Below, piece by piece: positions 44,301 to 54,213 of a stretch of 64,000 nucleotides of DNA. Each line of letters opens with the position of its first letter. Within the stretch, counting starts at the first letter, position 1. Source of the stretch: Azospirillum sp. (GTDB lineage Bacteria > Pseudomonadota > Alphaproteobacteria > Azospirillales > Azospirillaceae); the NCBI GenBank assembly GCA_016124535.1, contig WGNK01000044.1, forward strand, positions 1 to 64,000, read 5' to 3'. Both the position numbers and the translations under genes were made by a program. Below the pieces are notes generated by a model, which ran no database searches, was not told where the DNA came from, and saw only the letters and a list, made by a program, of their open reading frames with translations.

Positions 44301-44555
44301 GGCCCTCCCGGCGCGATCCCGGCTCCCTTTTGGATGTCACGGATATTCATCATCATCGGCGGCTTTCCGAGCAAATACCATGACGGTCGTCACATCTGGC
44401 GACGGTTCGCCGTGATAGCCTGATCGTAATCGATTGGTTGGTTCGGCCAGAGGCCCTAAATTATACCAAGGCCCGGCGCGAATGGGCCACAACTTGGCCA
44501 ATGAGCAGCCTCGCCGACAGCCGGATAACCAGAAAACAGGGGGACGGAGCGCGCC
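44301..44555. other. Divergent intergenic region, Sel1 / caspase genes
   Basis: 255 bases between the two divergent starts. It contains no supported gene and should hold both promoters. No clear inverted repeat was noticed. Confidence 0.45.
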
Positions 44556-47027
44556 ATGCCCAGGAACGATATCCAGGATCGCACCACAGCCAGGTCCTCG
44601 AACCGCCGGTTCCCACGCCGACTGGCCACACTTGCCGGACTGGCGTTCGCCATTACGGTCGGCGCCGACGTGCCACCGGTCGCCTTGAGCCCGGCCCAGG
44701 CCGCCGGGCCGTTCGGCGGCGCCAGTTCAGCGGTGATGCGGGCACAGACCAGCGTCATCACCAACGCGATCAACCGTCAGGTTCAGCGGGCAATGCGTCC
44801 GAAGCTGGTGGTCCGCAACAGCGCCGGACCGATCTCGGCGGTCGAACTCGGCACCGACGGTCGCTTCCTGGCGATCGCCTCGGCCGATAGCGGGGTGCGG
44901 GTGTGGGACCTGGAAAACGGCCGCCAGACCCAGCAGCTCGATACCACGGGTATCGGCGCGATCCGGAGCGTCGATGTCGCGGTCGCGCAAGGCGGTCCGG
45001 CCCGGCCGGGGACACGGGGCACCGGTTCGGCTCCCCAGCGGCTGGTGGTCGCCGCCGGCGACAACGGCACCGCCATCCTGTTCGATGCGGTCACCGGTGC
45101 GGCTTTGCGCCGCCTGACCGGCCACAGCGGCGCGATCTTGTCGGCGCGTTTCTCGCCGGACCTGCAGACCGTGGCAACCGCCGGTTCCGACGGCACCGTG
45201 CGGCTGTGGGAGGTGGCGAGCGGCCGCCAGAAGGGCCAGCTCTCCGGCCATAGCGGTGCGGTCAATGCGATCGCATTCAGCCCTTCGGGCCAGCTTCTGG
45301 TCAGCGGTGGCGCCGATGGCGCCGTGCGCCTGTGGCAGACCGCCAGCGGTACCGCGGTGCGCAGCCTGACCGGTCATAGCGGTGCGGTGCGCGCGGTCGC
45401 CTTCGCCGCCAACGAGACCCAATTCTATAGTGGTGGCGACGATGGCCGGGTGCGGGCGTGGACGACCACCGCCACCGATGAGGTCGAGTCCTGGCGAACC
45501 GGCGACCCGGTGACGGCACTCAGCGTCAACCGCGACGGCCGCATCGCGACCGCCGGCGGCGGCTCTGAAATCAAGGTGTGGAAGCCGGACGGCTCCCGGA
45601 TCACCGAAATCGACGATGAAGGCAATCGGGTGTCCTCCGCGGTGTTCACCCCCGCCACCAGCCAGCTGATCGGTGCCGGCACCGATGGCCGCGCCAAGAT
45701 CTGGGATGGCAGCAGCGGCCAGTACCGGGCGCAATTGATCCTGACCCGCTCGGGCTGGGCGGTTACCGACGCCGATGGCCGTTTCGACGGTTCCGACGCC
45801 GGGCTCGGCAATGTTTCCTGGGCCGGCGACAACAAGCTGTTCGAGATCGCCAATTTCTCCGACCCCTATTACGAGCCCGGCCTGCTGGCCAAGACCCTGC
45901 GCGCCCAGGGCGCGCTGATCACCGCCGGCGCACCGGCGGTCGAAGCCGGCGTCGGCATCCCACCCACCGTCACCCTGTCCGCGGCCAGCGGCAGCCAGGC
46001 CTCGGTACCCGGACCCAGCCAGGTCACGGTGGTTGCCCAGGACCAGGGTGCCGGCATCGACAAGGTCGTGCTCTACCAGAACGGCAAGGCCGTGGACCCC
46101 GCCCAGATTGCCAGCGACCAGACCGGCAGTGGCAGCCGGCCGAGCCGTACGGTGACCTGGAATGTCGAGTTGGGCGGCGGTGTCAACCAGTTCCGCGCCA
46201 GCGCCTTCAGCATCCAGCGCATCGAAGGCGTTCCGGCCGAGTTGTCGGTGGCGGTGCGGACGCCCGAGCCGAAGCCGAGCCTTCATGCCGTGATCATCGG
46301 CATCAACCAGTATGCCAACCCGCAATTGACCCTGAACTATGCGGTGGCCGACGCCAAGGGCTTTGTCGATTGGGCAAAGAAGCAGGCGAGGGGCAGCTTC
46401 GGCAAGATCGAGGTCCATCAATTGCTCGACCGTCAGGCGACACGTGCTAATATCCTGGATCTGTTCAAGCAATTGGAAAGCACCAAGCCCGAGGACGTGG
46501 TGGTGATCTATCTTGCCGGCCACGGCGAGAACGCCGAGCAAAGCTGGTTCTTCCTGCCGACCGAGTTCGGCCGCACGATCTCCCTGGCGGCGGTCGCCAG
46601 CGAAGGACTGTCGTCCCAGATGATCGAGCAGGCGGTGGTCAAGATGGGCGCCCAGCACGTGTTCCTGCTGATCGACGCCTGCAAGTCGGGTTCGTTGCAG
46701 AAGGCCTTCGCCGCCGATGCCGACCGCAAGGACATCTCAAGCCTGAGCCGTGATGCCGGCATCCATGTGCTGGCGGCAACCAACAAGGATCAACTCGCGG
46801 TCGAGCTTTCGGAAATCGGCCACGGCGCCTTCACCTATACCGTGCTCGATGCGCTGAAGGGCAAGGCGGACCGGCAGCCCCGCGACGGCGTGGTCCGGGC
46901 CAGGGAAATCCTGCAATACGCCGAAAAGGAAGTGCCGCTGGTCGCCTATAAATACACCAACCTGGAACAGTTCCCGACCGTCTTCAGCCGTGGTGCCGAC
47001 TTCGAAATCAGCCGCGGCGGGCGATAG
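44556..47027 (+). CDS. Exported WD40-repeat protein with C-terminal caspase (C14) domain
   Basis: 823 residues. Twin-arginine-containing leader (RRFPRRLATLAGLAFAITVG), then WD40 repeats from about 90 to 395 (LTGHSGAILSARFSPDLQTV, LSGHSGAVNAIAFSPSGQLL, LTGHSGAVRAVAFAANETQF), a beta domain of about 150 residues, and a caspase-like domain from about 575 (LHAVIIGINQYANPQLTLNY). Catalytic His 656 in YLAGHGEN and Cys 709 in LLIDACKSG are both present, so the protease may be active. Bacterial caspases are usually Arg/Lys- or Asp-specific; the target is unknown. The preceding Sel1 gene is divergent. Confidence 0.87.
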   Translation: MPRNDIQDRTTARSSNRRFPRRLATLAGLAFAITVGADVPPVALSPAQAAGPFGGASSAVMRAQTSVITNAINRQVQRAMRPKLVVRNSAGPISAVELGTDGRFLAIASADSGVRVWDLENGRQTQQLDTTGIGAIRSVDVAVAQGGPARPGTRGTGSAPQRLVVAAGDNGTAILFDAVTGAALRRLTGHSGAILSARFSPDLQTVATAGSDGTVRLWEVASGRQKGQLSGHSGAVNAIAFSPSGQLLVSGGADGAVRLWQTASGTAVRSLTGHSGAVRAVAFAANETQFYSGGDDGRVRAWTTTATDEVESWRTGDPVTALSVNRDGRIATAGGGSEIKVWKPDGSRITEIDDEGNRVSSAVFTPATSQLIGAGTDGRAKIWDGSSGQYRAQLILTRSGWAVTDADGRFDGSDAGLGNVSWAGDNKLFEIANFSDPYYEPGLLAKTLRAQGALITAGAPAVEAGVGIPPTVTLSAASGSQASVPGPSQVTVVAQDQGAGIDKVVLYQNGKAVDPAQIASDQTGSGSRPSRTVTWNVELGGGVNQFRASAFSIQRIEGVPAELSVAVRTPEPKPSLHAVIIGINQYANPQLTLNYAVADAKGFVDWAKKQARGSFGKIEVHQLLDRQATRANILDLFKQLESTKPEDVVVIYLAGHGENAEQSWFFLPTEFGRTISLAAVASEGLSSQMIEQAVVKMGAQHVFLLIDACKSGSLQKAFAADADRKDISSLSRDAGIHVLAATNKDQLAVELSEIGHGAFTYTVLDALKGKADRQPRDGVVRAREILQYAEKEVPLVAYKYTNLEQFPTVFSRGADFEISRGGR

Positions 47028-47094
47028 CGCGGGACGGGGGGCGGCGAGGCCCCCCGAACCCCCGACAGATCAGAAAATATCGGGCCTCGACCGG

Positions 47095-47880
47095 TCAGGG
47101 CGCCACCGCAGCCGTCATCACTGCCAGCCATTCGGTCAGAGTGACGAAGCGGTAGCCTTGACGTTTGCCGGCATCCAGGATTCCCGGCAAGGCGGCCACC
47201 GAGGCGGCCTTGGTGCTGTGGAGCAGCACGATGGCACCGGGGTGGAGGCGGTCGACCACCCGTCGCATGATCGCGTCGCGATCCAGGCCTTTCCAATCCT
47301 GGCTGTCGATGGTCCACAGCACCGTCGCCATGCCCAGACGCCGCGCCTCGGCGACCACGCCGCCGTCAAAATCGCCATAGGGCGGGCGGAACCAGGCCGC
47401 CTTGACACCGATCCGGGCGAGTGCCGCCGCAGCACCAGTCAACGACTGCCGCTGCGCCGGCGGAGCAAGGTCGGTCAGCATCGGATGATCCTGGGTGTGA
47501 TTGCCGACTTCATTGCCGGAACCGGCGACCCGCGCCGCAACCGCCCGCTCGGCCGGCAGCTTCGCGCCGATATAGAAAAAGGTTGCCCTGGCCCCGTGCT
47601 CGCGCAGAATTTCGAGGAGCTTCAGATCATTGTGGTCGGGACCATCGTCGATGGTCAGGGCGATCACCCGGGCCGCCGGCGCCGAGAGCCGGACTCGCGA
47701 TAGCGCGAGCGGACTGCCCGGCAGCAGATGTTCGGTAGAAAACGGCGCCGCCCCGTGGGTGGCGGTGTAACTGCGCGGTTTTGCCGATGCCGGCGCGGCC
47801 GCCATTGCCGCGAGCAGCACGAGCACGCCGAGCAGAGACCGGCGGGCGATCGCGAAGCACACTGTTTGTTCTGAATGCAT
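47095..47880 (-). CDS. Polysaccharide deacetylase family protein
   Basis: About 261 residues from ATG 47880 (a GTG just before is possible). Signal peptide (SLLGVLVLLAAMAAAPASA), then a NodB-homology domain: motif 1 ALTIDDGPDHND, motif 2 NEVGNHTQDHP, motif 3 WFRPPYGDFDG, motif 4 TIDSQDWKG, and LHPGAIVLLHS. All metal and catalytic residues appear intact. The protein would act on a cell-wall or exported polysaccharide in the periplasm. Convergent with the WD40-caspase gene. Confidence 0.88.
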   Translation of the reverse strand: MHSEQTVCFAIARRSLLGVLVLLAAMAAAPASAKPRSYTATHGAAPFSTEHLLPGSPLALSRVRLSAPAARVIALTIDDGPDHNDLKLLEILREHGARATFFYIGAKLPAERAVAARVAGSGNEVGNHTQDHPMLTDLAPPAQRQSLTGAAAALARIGVKAAWFRPPYGDFDGGVVAEARRLGMATVLWTIDSQDWKGLDRDAIMRRVVDRLHPGAIVLLHSTKAASVAALPGILDAGKRQGYRFVTLTEWLAVMTAAVAP

Positions 47881-47936
47881 CACCGGATTCCTTGGGCATC
47901 GGCAGACGCGTTACCGGCAAAATCAGCGATAGATCG

Positions 47937-47973
47937 AGAAAAAGAAAAAGCCCCTCCCCGGCAGGGGAAGGGC
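47937..47973 (-). terminator. Intrinsic terminator of rpsA
   Basis: On the minus strand GCCCTTCCCC, a TGCC loop and GGGGAGGGGC form a 10-bp stem with one G-T pair, followed by TTTTTCTTTTT. It lies 41 bases after the rpsA stop codon. This is one of the best-formed terminators in the window. Confidence 0.8.
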
Positions 47974-48013
47974 CTTTCCTGGAATCAAGGCTGGGGAAAC
48001 CGGACGCGAGCGA

Positions 48014-49747
<1,734 letters not shown>

Positions 49748-49792
49748 TGAGACTCCTCGGGTTGACCAAATACGGCCACCGGCGCCGCCGAT

Positions 49793-50022
49793 TCCGCCCA
49801 TGGCATCGGGAGGAGGGTGACGCCGCGCGCCGCAGCGCCGGACCTCATGTCCGGCGGCTCGCAGAAAGAGGAAAGACAGACTCCCGCCCATACGAAAACG
49901 GCGACACGCCAGCGCCGCGGTCCCCCGCACGCCAGCCGTCGCAACCGATCTCCGAACGGAACTCTGTCCCCCAGGACGGTGCCGACCATAGCGGCTCGAA
50001 GGCGCCGAGGCAATCGAATCTC
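49793..50022 (+). repeat. Direct repeat copy 1 (about 230 bp), upstream of rpsA
   Basis: Nearly identical to 51900-52130 in the same orientation, from TCCGCCCATGGCATCGGGAG to GCGCCGAGGCAA. Differences are few substitutions and one or two single-base indels. It contains a GCCGGAC/GTCCGGC inverted repeat. It begins 46 bases upstream of the rpsA start codon, so it overlaps the rpsA promoter region. Open frames cross it on the minus strand in several phases, but none has gene character. Confidence 0.9.
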
Positions 50023-50147
50023 TCGGCACATCGCCGGCCCGAAGGGTCAAGGTGCCAGGGCCGCGGGCCCTGGCATCCCGGGACGGGAGTTTGACAATGC
50101 CGGCCGGGGAAATAATACTATGATCAGTGGTTGCTGCGATCGGCCCA

Positions 50148-50192
50148 TTGACAGCAGGGTATCATAATGCTACCATCTTCGAACCTTGAGGC
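50148..50192 (+). promoter_or_regulatory. Candidate promoter/operator region of the toxin-antitoxin operon
   Basis: The 170 bases before the toxin gene are AT-richer than their surroundings, with TTGACA at 50148 and TATCATAATG at 50160. Their spacing is not that of a standard sigma-70 promoter, so the boxes may belong to different elements. AACCTTGAGGC at 50182 resembles one AACCT...AGGTT palindrome bound by MqsA-type antitoxins but is imperfect. Confidence 0.3.
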
Positions 50193-50198
50193 ATTGGC

Positions 50199-50513
50199 GT
50201 GACCCCAAGCTATCCGCGAGATTTGGTGAAGCGACTGGCCGCCGGTACCGATTCCTTCGAGATGTACCGCATAGCGGCCGACGATGCCCTGGGCTTCGGT
50301 CTCGACAGCGACGATGTCAAAGAGATATTTCAACGCATTGAGCAGTGGCAGTGCATCGCCAGCAAACCGACCGTGCGGCATTTTCCCGGAACGATGTCGG
50401 ACTACTATGTTTTCTTCGTCGAGGAATGCCTGACGCGAATGTTCATCAAGTTTTTGATATTCCAGGACCGGTTGGTCGTCACATCGTTCAAGGAAGATGA
50501 CGGCAATGCTTGA
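50199..50513 (+). CDS. MqsR-family type II toxin (probable mRNA interferase)
   Basis: 104 residues from a GTG with GAGG upstream. The region GFGLDSDDVKEIFQRIEQWQ ... YVFFVEECLTRMFIKFLIFQ and the ending RLVVTSFKED align with the MqsR pattern (LGLD..D.....I......FYKS...W.D.Y......YLKI......IVSFKEK). The fold is RelE-like, cleaving mRNA. It lacks the FYKS-like segment, having ASKPTVRHFPG instead, so similarity is moderate. It is the first gene of an operon; the next gene overlaps by 17 bases. The order toxin then antitoxin matches E. coli mqsRA. Confidence 0.72.
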   Translation: MTPSYPRDLVKRLAAGTDSFEMYRIAADDALGFGLDSDDVKEIFQRIEQWQCIASKPTVRHFPGTMSDYYVFFVEECLTRMFIKFLIFQDRLVVTSFKEDDGNA

Positions 50514-51117
50514 TCACATCGAATCCTGCTCGGAATGTGGCCAGCATACGGTCACCGAGAGTATCGGCCGGGTCGTTCACCGCGTAGGCCAGCGAGAGAT
50601 CATCGTCGACCAGGATCGACATTTGGTCTGTGGTCATTGCGGCAATATCAGCTACCGCGGCGAGATGCTGGATGAAAGTCAGCGCAAGGTTGCCAGCATG
50701 CTCCGGCAGCAGGATAACCTGCTCACGCCTGACGAATTACGTGCAATTCGCCTGAAATATGGCTTCACCCAAGCGGAAATGGAAAAGCTGCTCACCATCG
50801 GTGCCAAGACTTGGGTTCGTTGGGAACGCGGCAAAGTGGTTCAGAGCAGTGCCGCCGATCAGATGATCCGGCAGATTTCCAAGAATCCTGAGTTGTTGAG
50901 GGACTTAATGAGGAGCGGCGGCATTAGAAATGATAGTGCGGAAAAATTTCTTGCCGCCATCGACGAGGAAGTCGAGCAACGAATTGCCGCCAGATTGTCG
51001 GAAAATTTTCCCGATCTAAAACACGAAACGCTCCAGGCCGCGGCGCGCATTGCCGCAGCCGAAGTGCGTCGATCACAACACGGTGGCGCCGACCAAGCGG
51101 AGAGGACGGCAGCATGA
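50497..51117 (+). CDS. MqsA/YgiT-type antitoxin with an extended C-terminus
   Basis: 206 residues (203 from the ATG at 50506). An N-terminal zinc-binding domain with two CxxC pairs (CSECGQHTV and LVCGHCGNIS) and a helix-turn-helix (LLTPDELRAIRLKYGFTQAE, WVRWERGKVVQSSAADQMIR) match MqsA layout. MqsA is about 131 residues; this protein has roughly 65 extra residues at the C-terminus (NDSAEKFLAAIDEEVEQRIA ... ), which are mostly charged helix. It should bind and neutralise the toxin and repress the operon. Overlaps the third gene by ATGA. Confidence 0.75.
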   Translation: MTAMLDHIESCSECGQHTVTESIGRVVHRVGQREIIVDQDRHLVCGHCGNISYRGEMLDESQRKVASMLRQQDNLLTPDELRAIRLKYGFTQAEMEKLLTIGAKTWVRWERGKVVQSSAADQMIRQISKNPELLRDLMRSGGIRNDSAEKFLAAIDEEVEQRIAARLSENFPDLKHETLQAAARIAAAEVRRSQHGGADQAERTAA

Positions 51118-51548
51118 CAGAAGACCCCAAAATATCGCATATCGCCAATCGTTTGAAGGAGCGTCGAGAAAGCGATAGTCCGGATCAGGCGCTCATTGAA
51201 CGTGTTGCCGATGCGGTCGACATGCGCCTCGCCAAACATTTTCAAAGTCAGAACGAATTGCTGATGGCCAGTATTGGGCGCCTGATCGAGGAACTTGATG
51301 GCGTCAGGTCGGGGGCTGCCGAACATGCGTTTGACAAGATTGCATCATCGGACTGTCCGGCCGATATCTCGACCGTCCGTGTCGACCCTGCGCTCATCTA
51401 TAAGTTTACCGCTGAGGAAATTGGCAAGACGCTAGGCCTTACGGCGACCCAGGTTGGAACACTTCTCGGGTCCCGAGGGCTGAATTGGGCAGACGACCCC
51501 GTGTATCAAGAGGTCGATCGATTTCGACCGGGTCGGCAGCGCTTTTGA
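51114..51548 (+). CDS. Unknown third gene of the toxin-antitoxin operon
   Basis: 144 residues. N-terminal charged helices (HIANRLKERRESDSPDQALI, HFQSQNELLMASIGRLIEEL) with coiled-coil character, then a winged-helix-like segment (YKFTAEEIGKTLGLTATQVG, TLLGSRGLNW). ATGA overlap with the antitoxin gene implies co-translation. The TGA at 51546 ends it, but the same frame continues protein-like for 49 codons to TAA at 51698. The intact gene was probably 194 residues. No family recognised; DNA binding is a guess from the winged-helix-like pattern. Confidence 0.6.
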   Translation: MTEDPKISHIANRLKERRESDSPDQALIERVADAVDMRLAKHFQSQNELLMASIGRLIEELDGVRSGAAEHAFDKIASSDCPADISTVRVDPALIYKFTAEEIGKTLGLTATQVGTLLGSRGLNWADDPVYQEVDRFRPGRQRF

Positions 51549-51698
51549 CACCATGAGGTCCCCGACAAGCTGGAGCAATTGCTACGCAATCCCCCGCCCG
51601 AAAGGGTGAGCGGACTACACCCTCGAGTAAGGGCCATCGTGCGCAGATGGCGAGAAAAAAACGGACTAGCTGAGGTGGTACCTTTTGCGGGAAGCTAA
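51549..51698 (+). other. In-frame continuation of the third gene beyond TGA
   Basis: Starting directly after the TGA, the same frame reads HHEVPDKLEQLLRNPPPERV, GLHPRVRAIVRRWREKNGLA and VPFAGS, then TAA. The composition matches the preceding gene and would complete its domain. The simplest reading is a Trp codon (TGG) changed to TGA, giving W-H-H-E-V-P-D-K-L. Confidence 0.6.
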
Positions 51699-51899
51699 TC
51701 GAAACGGGAGCTGGCGGCCCCCAATTCCTCATGCCATTCGTCGATTCCGGCCCACCGTCGCAATCAAATGTAATTGTTCGCCGTCGCCGCACTCGTCGGT
51801 TGCCGCGTCTGCTCCACGCCGGGTTGGAGATGTCCAGCGGGACGAAGCCGTAGTGTTTCAGCCAGCGCAGGTCGGGGATGCCGTATCTCAGCGTGGTGA
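51699..51899. other. Non-coding spacer between the toxin-antitoxin cassette and repeat copy 2
   Basis: 201 bases. On the minus strand a frame reads LRYGIPDLRWLKHYGFVPLD, which looks like protein but has no start and runs out quickly; it may be a fragment of a lost gene. No other feature recognised. Confidence 0.35.
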
Positions 51900-52130
51900 T
51901 CCGCCCATGGCATCGGGAGGAGAGTGACGCCGCGCGCCGCAGCGCCGGACCTCATGTCCGGCGGCTCGCAGAAAGAGGAAAGACAGACTCCCGCCCATAC
52001 GAAAACGGCGACACGCCAGCGCCGCGGTCCCCCGCACGCCAGCCGTCGCACCGATCTCGGAACGGAACTCTGTCCCCCAGGACGGCATCGACCATAGCGG
52101 CTCGCGTGCGCCGAGGCAAACCGATTCTCT
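51900..52130 (+). repeat. Direct repeat copy 2 (about 230 bp)
   Basis: Second copy of the repeat at 49793-50022, in the same orientation. The two copies bracket about 1.9 kb containing the toxin-antitoxin operon. This copy ends 117 bases before the deacetylase-family gene. Confidence 0.9.
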
Positions 52131-52247
52131 GATGGTCCTGACGGCCCGGCAGCGGTGGTCGCGGACAAGCGATTCCGCGGCCTGGCGGTTCAGCTGCCGT
52201 GCTACCAGGTTTGCGGCAGGGCCCGAACGCAAGCCTGGAGACACGCA

Positions 52248-53279
52248 ATGGACCTGTTCTATTCTGCCGACCACGTCTTTCAGAATGGCGGCGCCGAACT
52301 CAACAAGGGCAGCCTGGTCCCCTGTTTCGAGAACCCGACCCGCGCCGATATTGTCTTAAGCGCCGTGCAATCGGCCGGCATCGGCACCGTTCAGAGTGCC
52401 GGAGATCATGGTTTGGAGCCATTGCACCGGGTGCATGATCCCCGCTACCTGGAATTTCTCGAGCATTTCTGGGACGAGTGGTCGCGGGCGGGACGGGACT
52501 GGGACGCCTTGCCCGCGGTGTGCCGGCCCGCCGCGGGCCGCAGCGGGCTGATCCCGACCACGATCGATGGCAAGCTTGGCTATTTTGCCTTCGGTGTCGA
52601 CAGCCCGATTGTCGCCGGCACCTGGCGCGCGGCTACCGCGGCGGTGAAGGTTGCGCTGAGCACCGTCGCCTCGGCGGCGGATCGCGGCGAAGCGGCCTTC
52701 GGCATCGCCCGGCCGCCGGGGCACCATGCCGGCCCGGATTATTTCGGCGGCTATTGCTTTTTGAACAACGCCGCGGCGGCGGCGCAGGATTTTCTCGACC
52801 GTGGCTGCCGCCGCGTGGCGATCCTCGACGTCGACTACCACCATGGCAACGGCACGCAGGATATCTTCTATCGCAGAAGCGACGTCCTGTTCGTATCGAT
52901 CCACGCCGATCCCCGGACGGCTTTTCCCTATTATTGGGGCCACGGCGACGAGACCGGAGCCGGGCCGGGCGAGGGGGCTAACCTCAACCTGCCGCTGCCG
53001 CGGGGCACGCAATGGCCGGTCTATTCGGAGGCCCTCGGCCGCGCCGCCGATCGGATTGCTCGAGTCCATGCCGAAGCGCTGGTGATTTCCCTCGGGCTCG
53101 ATACCTATGAAGGGGACCCGCTCAGCGGCTTCCGTCTGCAGTCGGAAGATTTCGTCCGCCTCGGCCAAGGGATCGCGGCGATGGCCTTGCCCACGGCCTT
53201 CCTGCTCGAAGGCGGCTACGCGATCGATGCGCTGGGGGCCAACGCCGCCAATGTCCTCCGGGGATACCTGGGGCGATGA
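52248..53279 (+). CDS. Histone-deacetylase-family amidohydrolase
   Basis: 343 residues from ATG 52248, with GGAG upstream. Zn-dependent deacetylase fold: ARPPGHHAGPDYFGGYCFLN, the metal ligands in LDVDYHHGNGTQDIFY and SLGLDTYEGDPLSG, and a C-terminal LLEGGYAIDALGANAANVLR. The motif pattern fits bacterial class II HDAC and acetylpolyamine amidohydrolases. Substrate is probably an acetylated polyamine or amide. It follows repeat copy 2 and precedes an FAH-family gene on the same strand. Confidence 0.9.
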   Translation: MDLFYSADHVFQNGGAELNKGSLVPCFENPTRADIVLSAVQSAGIGTVQSAGDHGLEPLHRVHDPRYLEFLEHFWDEWSRAGRDWDALPAVCRPAAGRSGLIPTTIDGKLGYFAFGVDSPIVAGTWRAATAAVKVALSTVASAADRGEAAFGIARPPGHHAGPDYFGGYCFLNNAAAAAQDFLDRGCRRVAILDVDYHHGNGTQDIFYRRSDVLFVSIHADPRTAFPYYWGHGDETGAGPGEGANLNLPLPRGTQWPVYSEALGRAADRIARVHAEALVISLGLDTYEGDPLSGFRLQSEDFVRLGQGIAAMALPTAFLLEGGYAIDALGANAANVLRGYLGR

Positions 53280-53463
53280 TCGCGCTGCAGGCGCTTCCCC
53301 GGCAAAGCGGACACCGGGTTTCGCTGCCGCAGGCTGCGGCGTCGCTGGGCTTGGCAAGCAGGCCCGAACCGACTACCTCTTGGCCGGCACGGCTTGCGTT
53401 TTGGGCCAGTCCCGAGCGGTGGCCGCGCGAGCAACAAGAACACGCCAGGGGAGAGTGACCGCC

Positions 53464-54150
53464 ATGACCTTCGCAGTCCCGCTGTGGCCGCAGCCGAGCA
53501 TCCGAATCAGCGGCGACGAGATGCGCTTCCCGGTTCGTCGCATCTATTGCGTCGGCCGCAACTACGCCGCCCATGCTCGCGAAATGGGGGCCGATCCGAC
53601 CCGCGAGCCGCCGTTTTTCTTCATGAAGCCAGCCGATGCCGTGGTCGCCGACGGCGGGACCGTGCCCTATCCGCCCGGCACCAGCAATCTCCATCACGAG
53701 ATCGAACTGGTGGTGGCGCTGGGCAGCGGCGGGCGCGATATTCCGGAGTCAGAGGCCCTGGAGCATGTCCTCGGCTACGCGGTCGGGCTCGACATGACCC
53801 GCCGGGACCTCCAGAACGCGGCGAAGAAGGTCGGCCAGCCCTGGGACATGAGCAAGGGCTTCGACAATTCCGCGCCCTGTTCGGCGATTCGCCCGGCGAC
53901 CTCGATCGGCCACCCCAGAAGCGGCACGATCGCGCTATCGGTCAATGGCGCGGTCCGGCAAACAGGCGATATCGGCGATCTGATCTGGTCGGTGCCCGAA
54001 ACGATCGCCTATCTGTCCCGCCTGGTCGAATTGGCCGCTGGCGATCTCATCTATACCGGCACCCCCGAAGGCGTCGGTCCGGTCTCGCCGGGAGATCGCC
54101 TGGAAGGCTATGTCGAGACGGTCGGCGAGATCGCGGTCACCATCATTTAG
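53464..54150 (+). CDS. Fumarylacetoacetate-hydrolase-family protein
   Basis: 228 residues from ATG 53464. Contains RIYCVGRNYAAHAREMG, PFFFMKPADAVV, the metal-binding LHHEIELVVALG, VLGYAVGLDMTRRDLQ, KGFDNSAPCS and IYTGTPEGVGPVSPGD. These motifs match the small FAHD branch (acylpyruvase or oxaloacetate decarboxylase-like). The metal ligands look intact. The gap of 184 bases from the preceding gene makes operon linkage uncertain. Confidence 0.9.
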   Translation: MTFAVPLWPQPSIRISGDEMRFPVRRIYCVGRNYAAHAREMGADPTREPPFFFMKPADAVVADGGTVPYPPGTSNLHHEIELVVALGSGGRDIPESEALEHVLGYAVGLDMTRRDLQNAAKKVGQPWDMSKGFDNSAPCSAIRPATSIGHPRSGTIALSVNGAVRQTGDIGDLIWSVPETIAYLSRLVELAAGDLIYTGTPEGVGPVSPGDRLEGYVETVGEIAVTII

Positions 54151-54213
54151 GCATCCGCACCGGCACGAAGAGGGCATTGCCCCTTTCGTGCCGGTGCCGT
54201 CGGTCCTGGTGGC

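Noticed and set aside
44727..46658. Minus-strand frame of over 640 codons antisense to the WD40-caspase gene
   Set aside because: Composition artefact opposite a gene with intact domains and catalytic residues.
51546..51548. TGA as a selenocysteine codon in the third toxin-antitoxin gene
   Set aside because: No redox-active context and no recognisable SECIS hairpin directly after the codon. A Trp-to-stop change is simpler.
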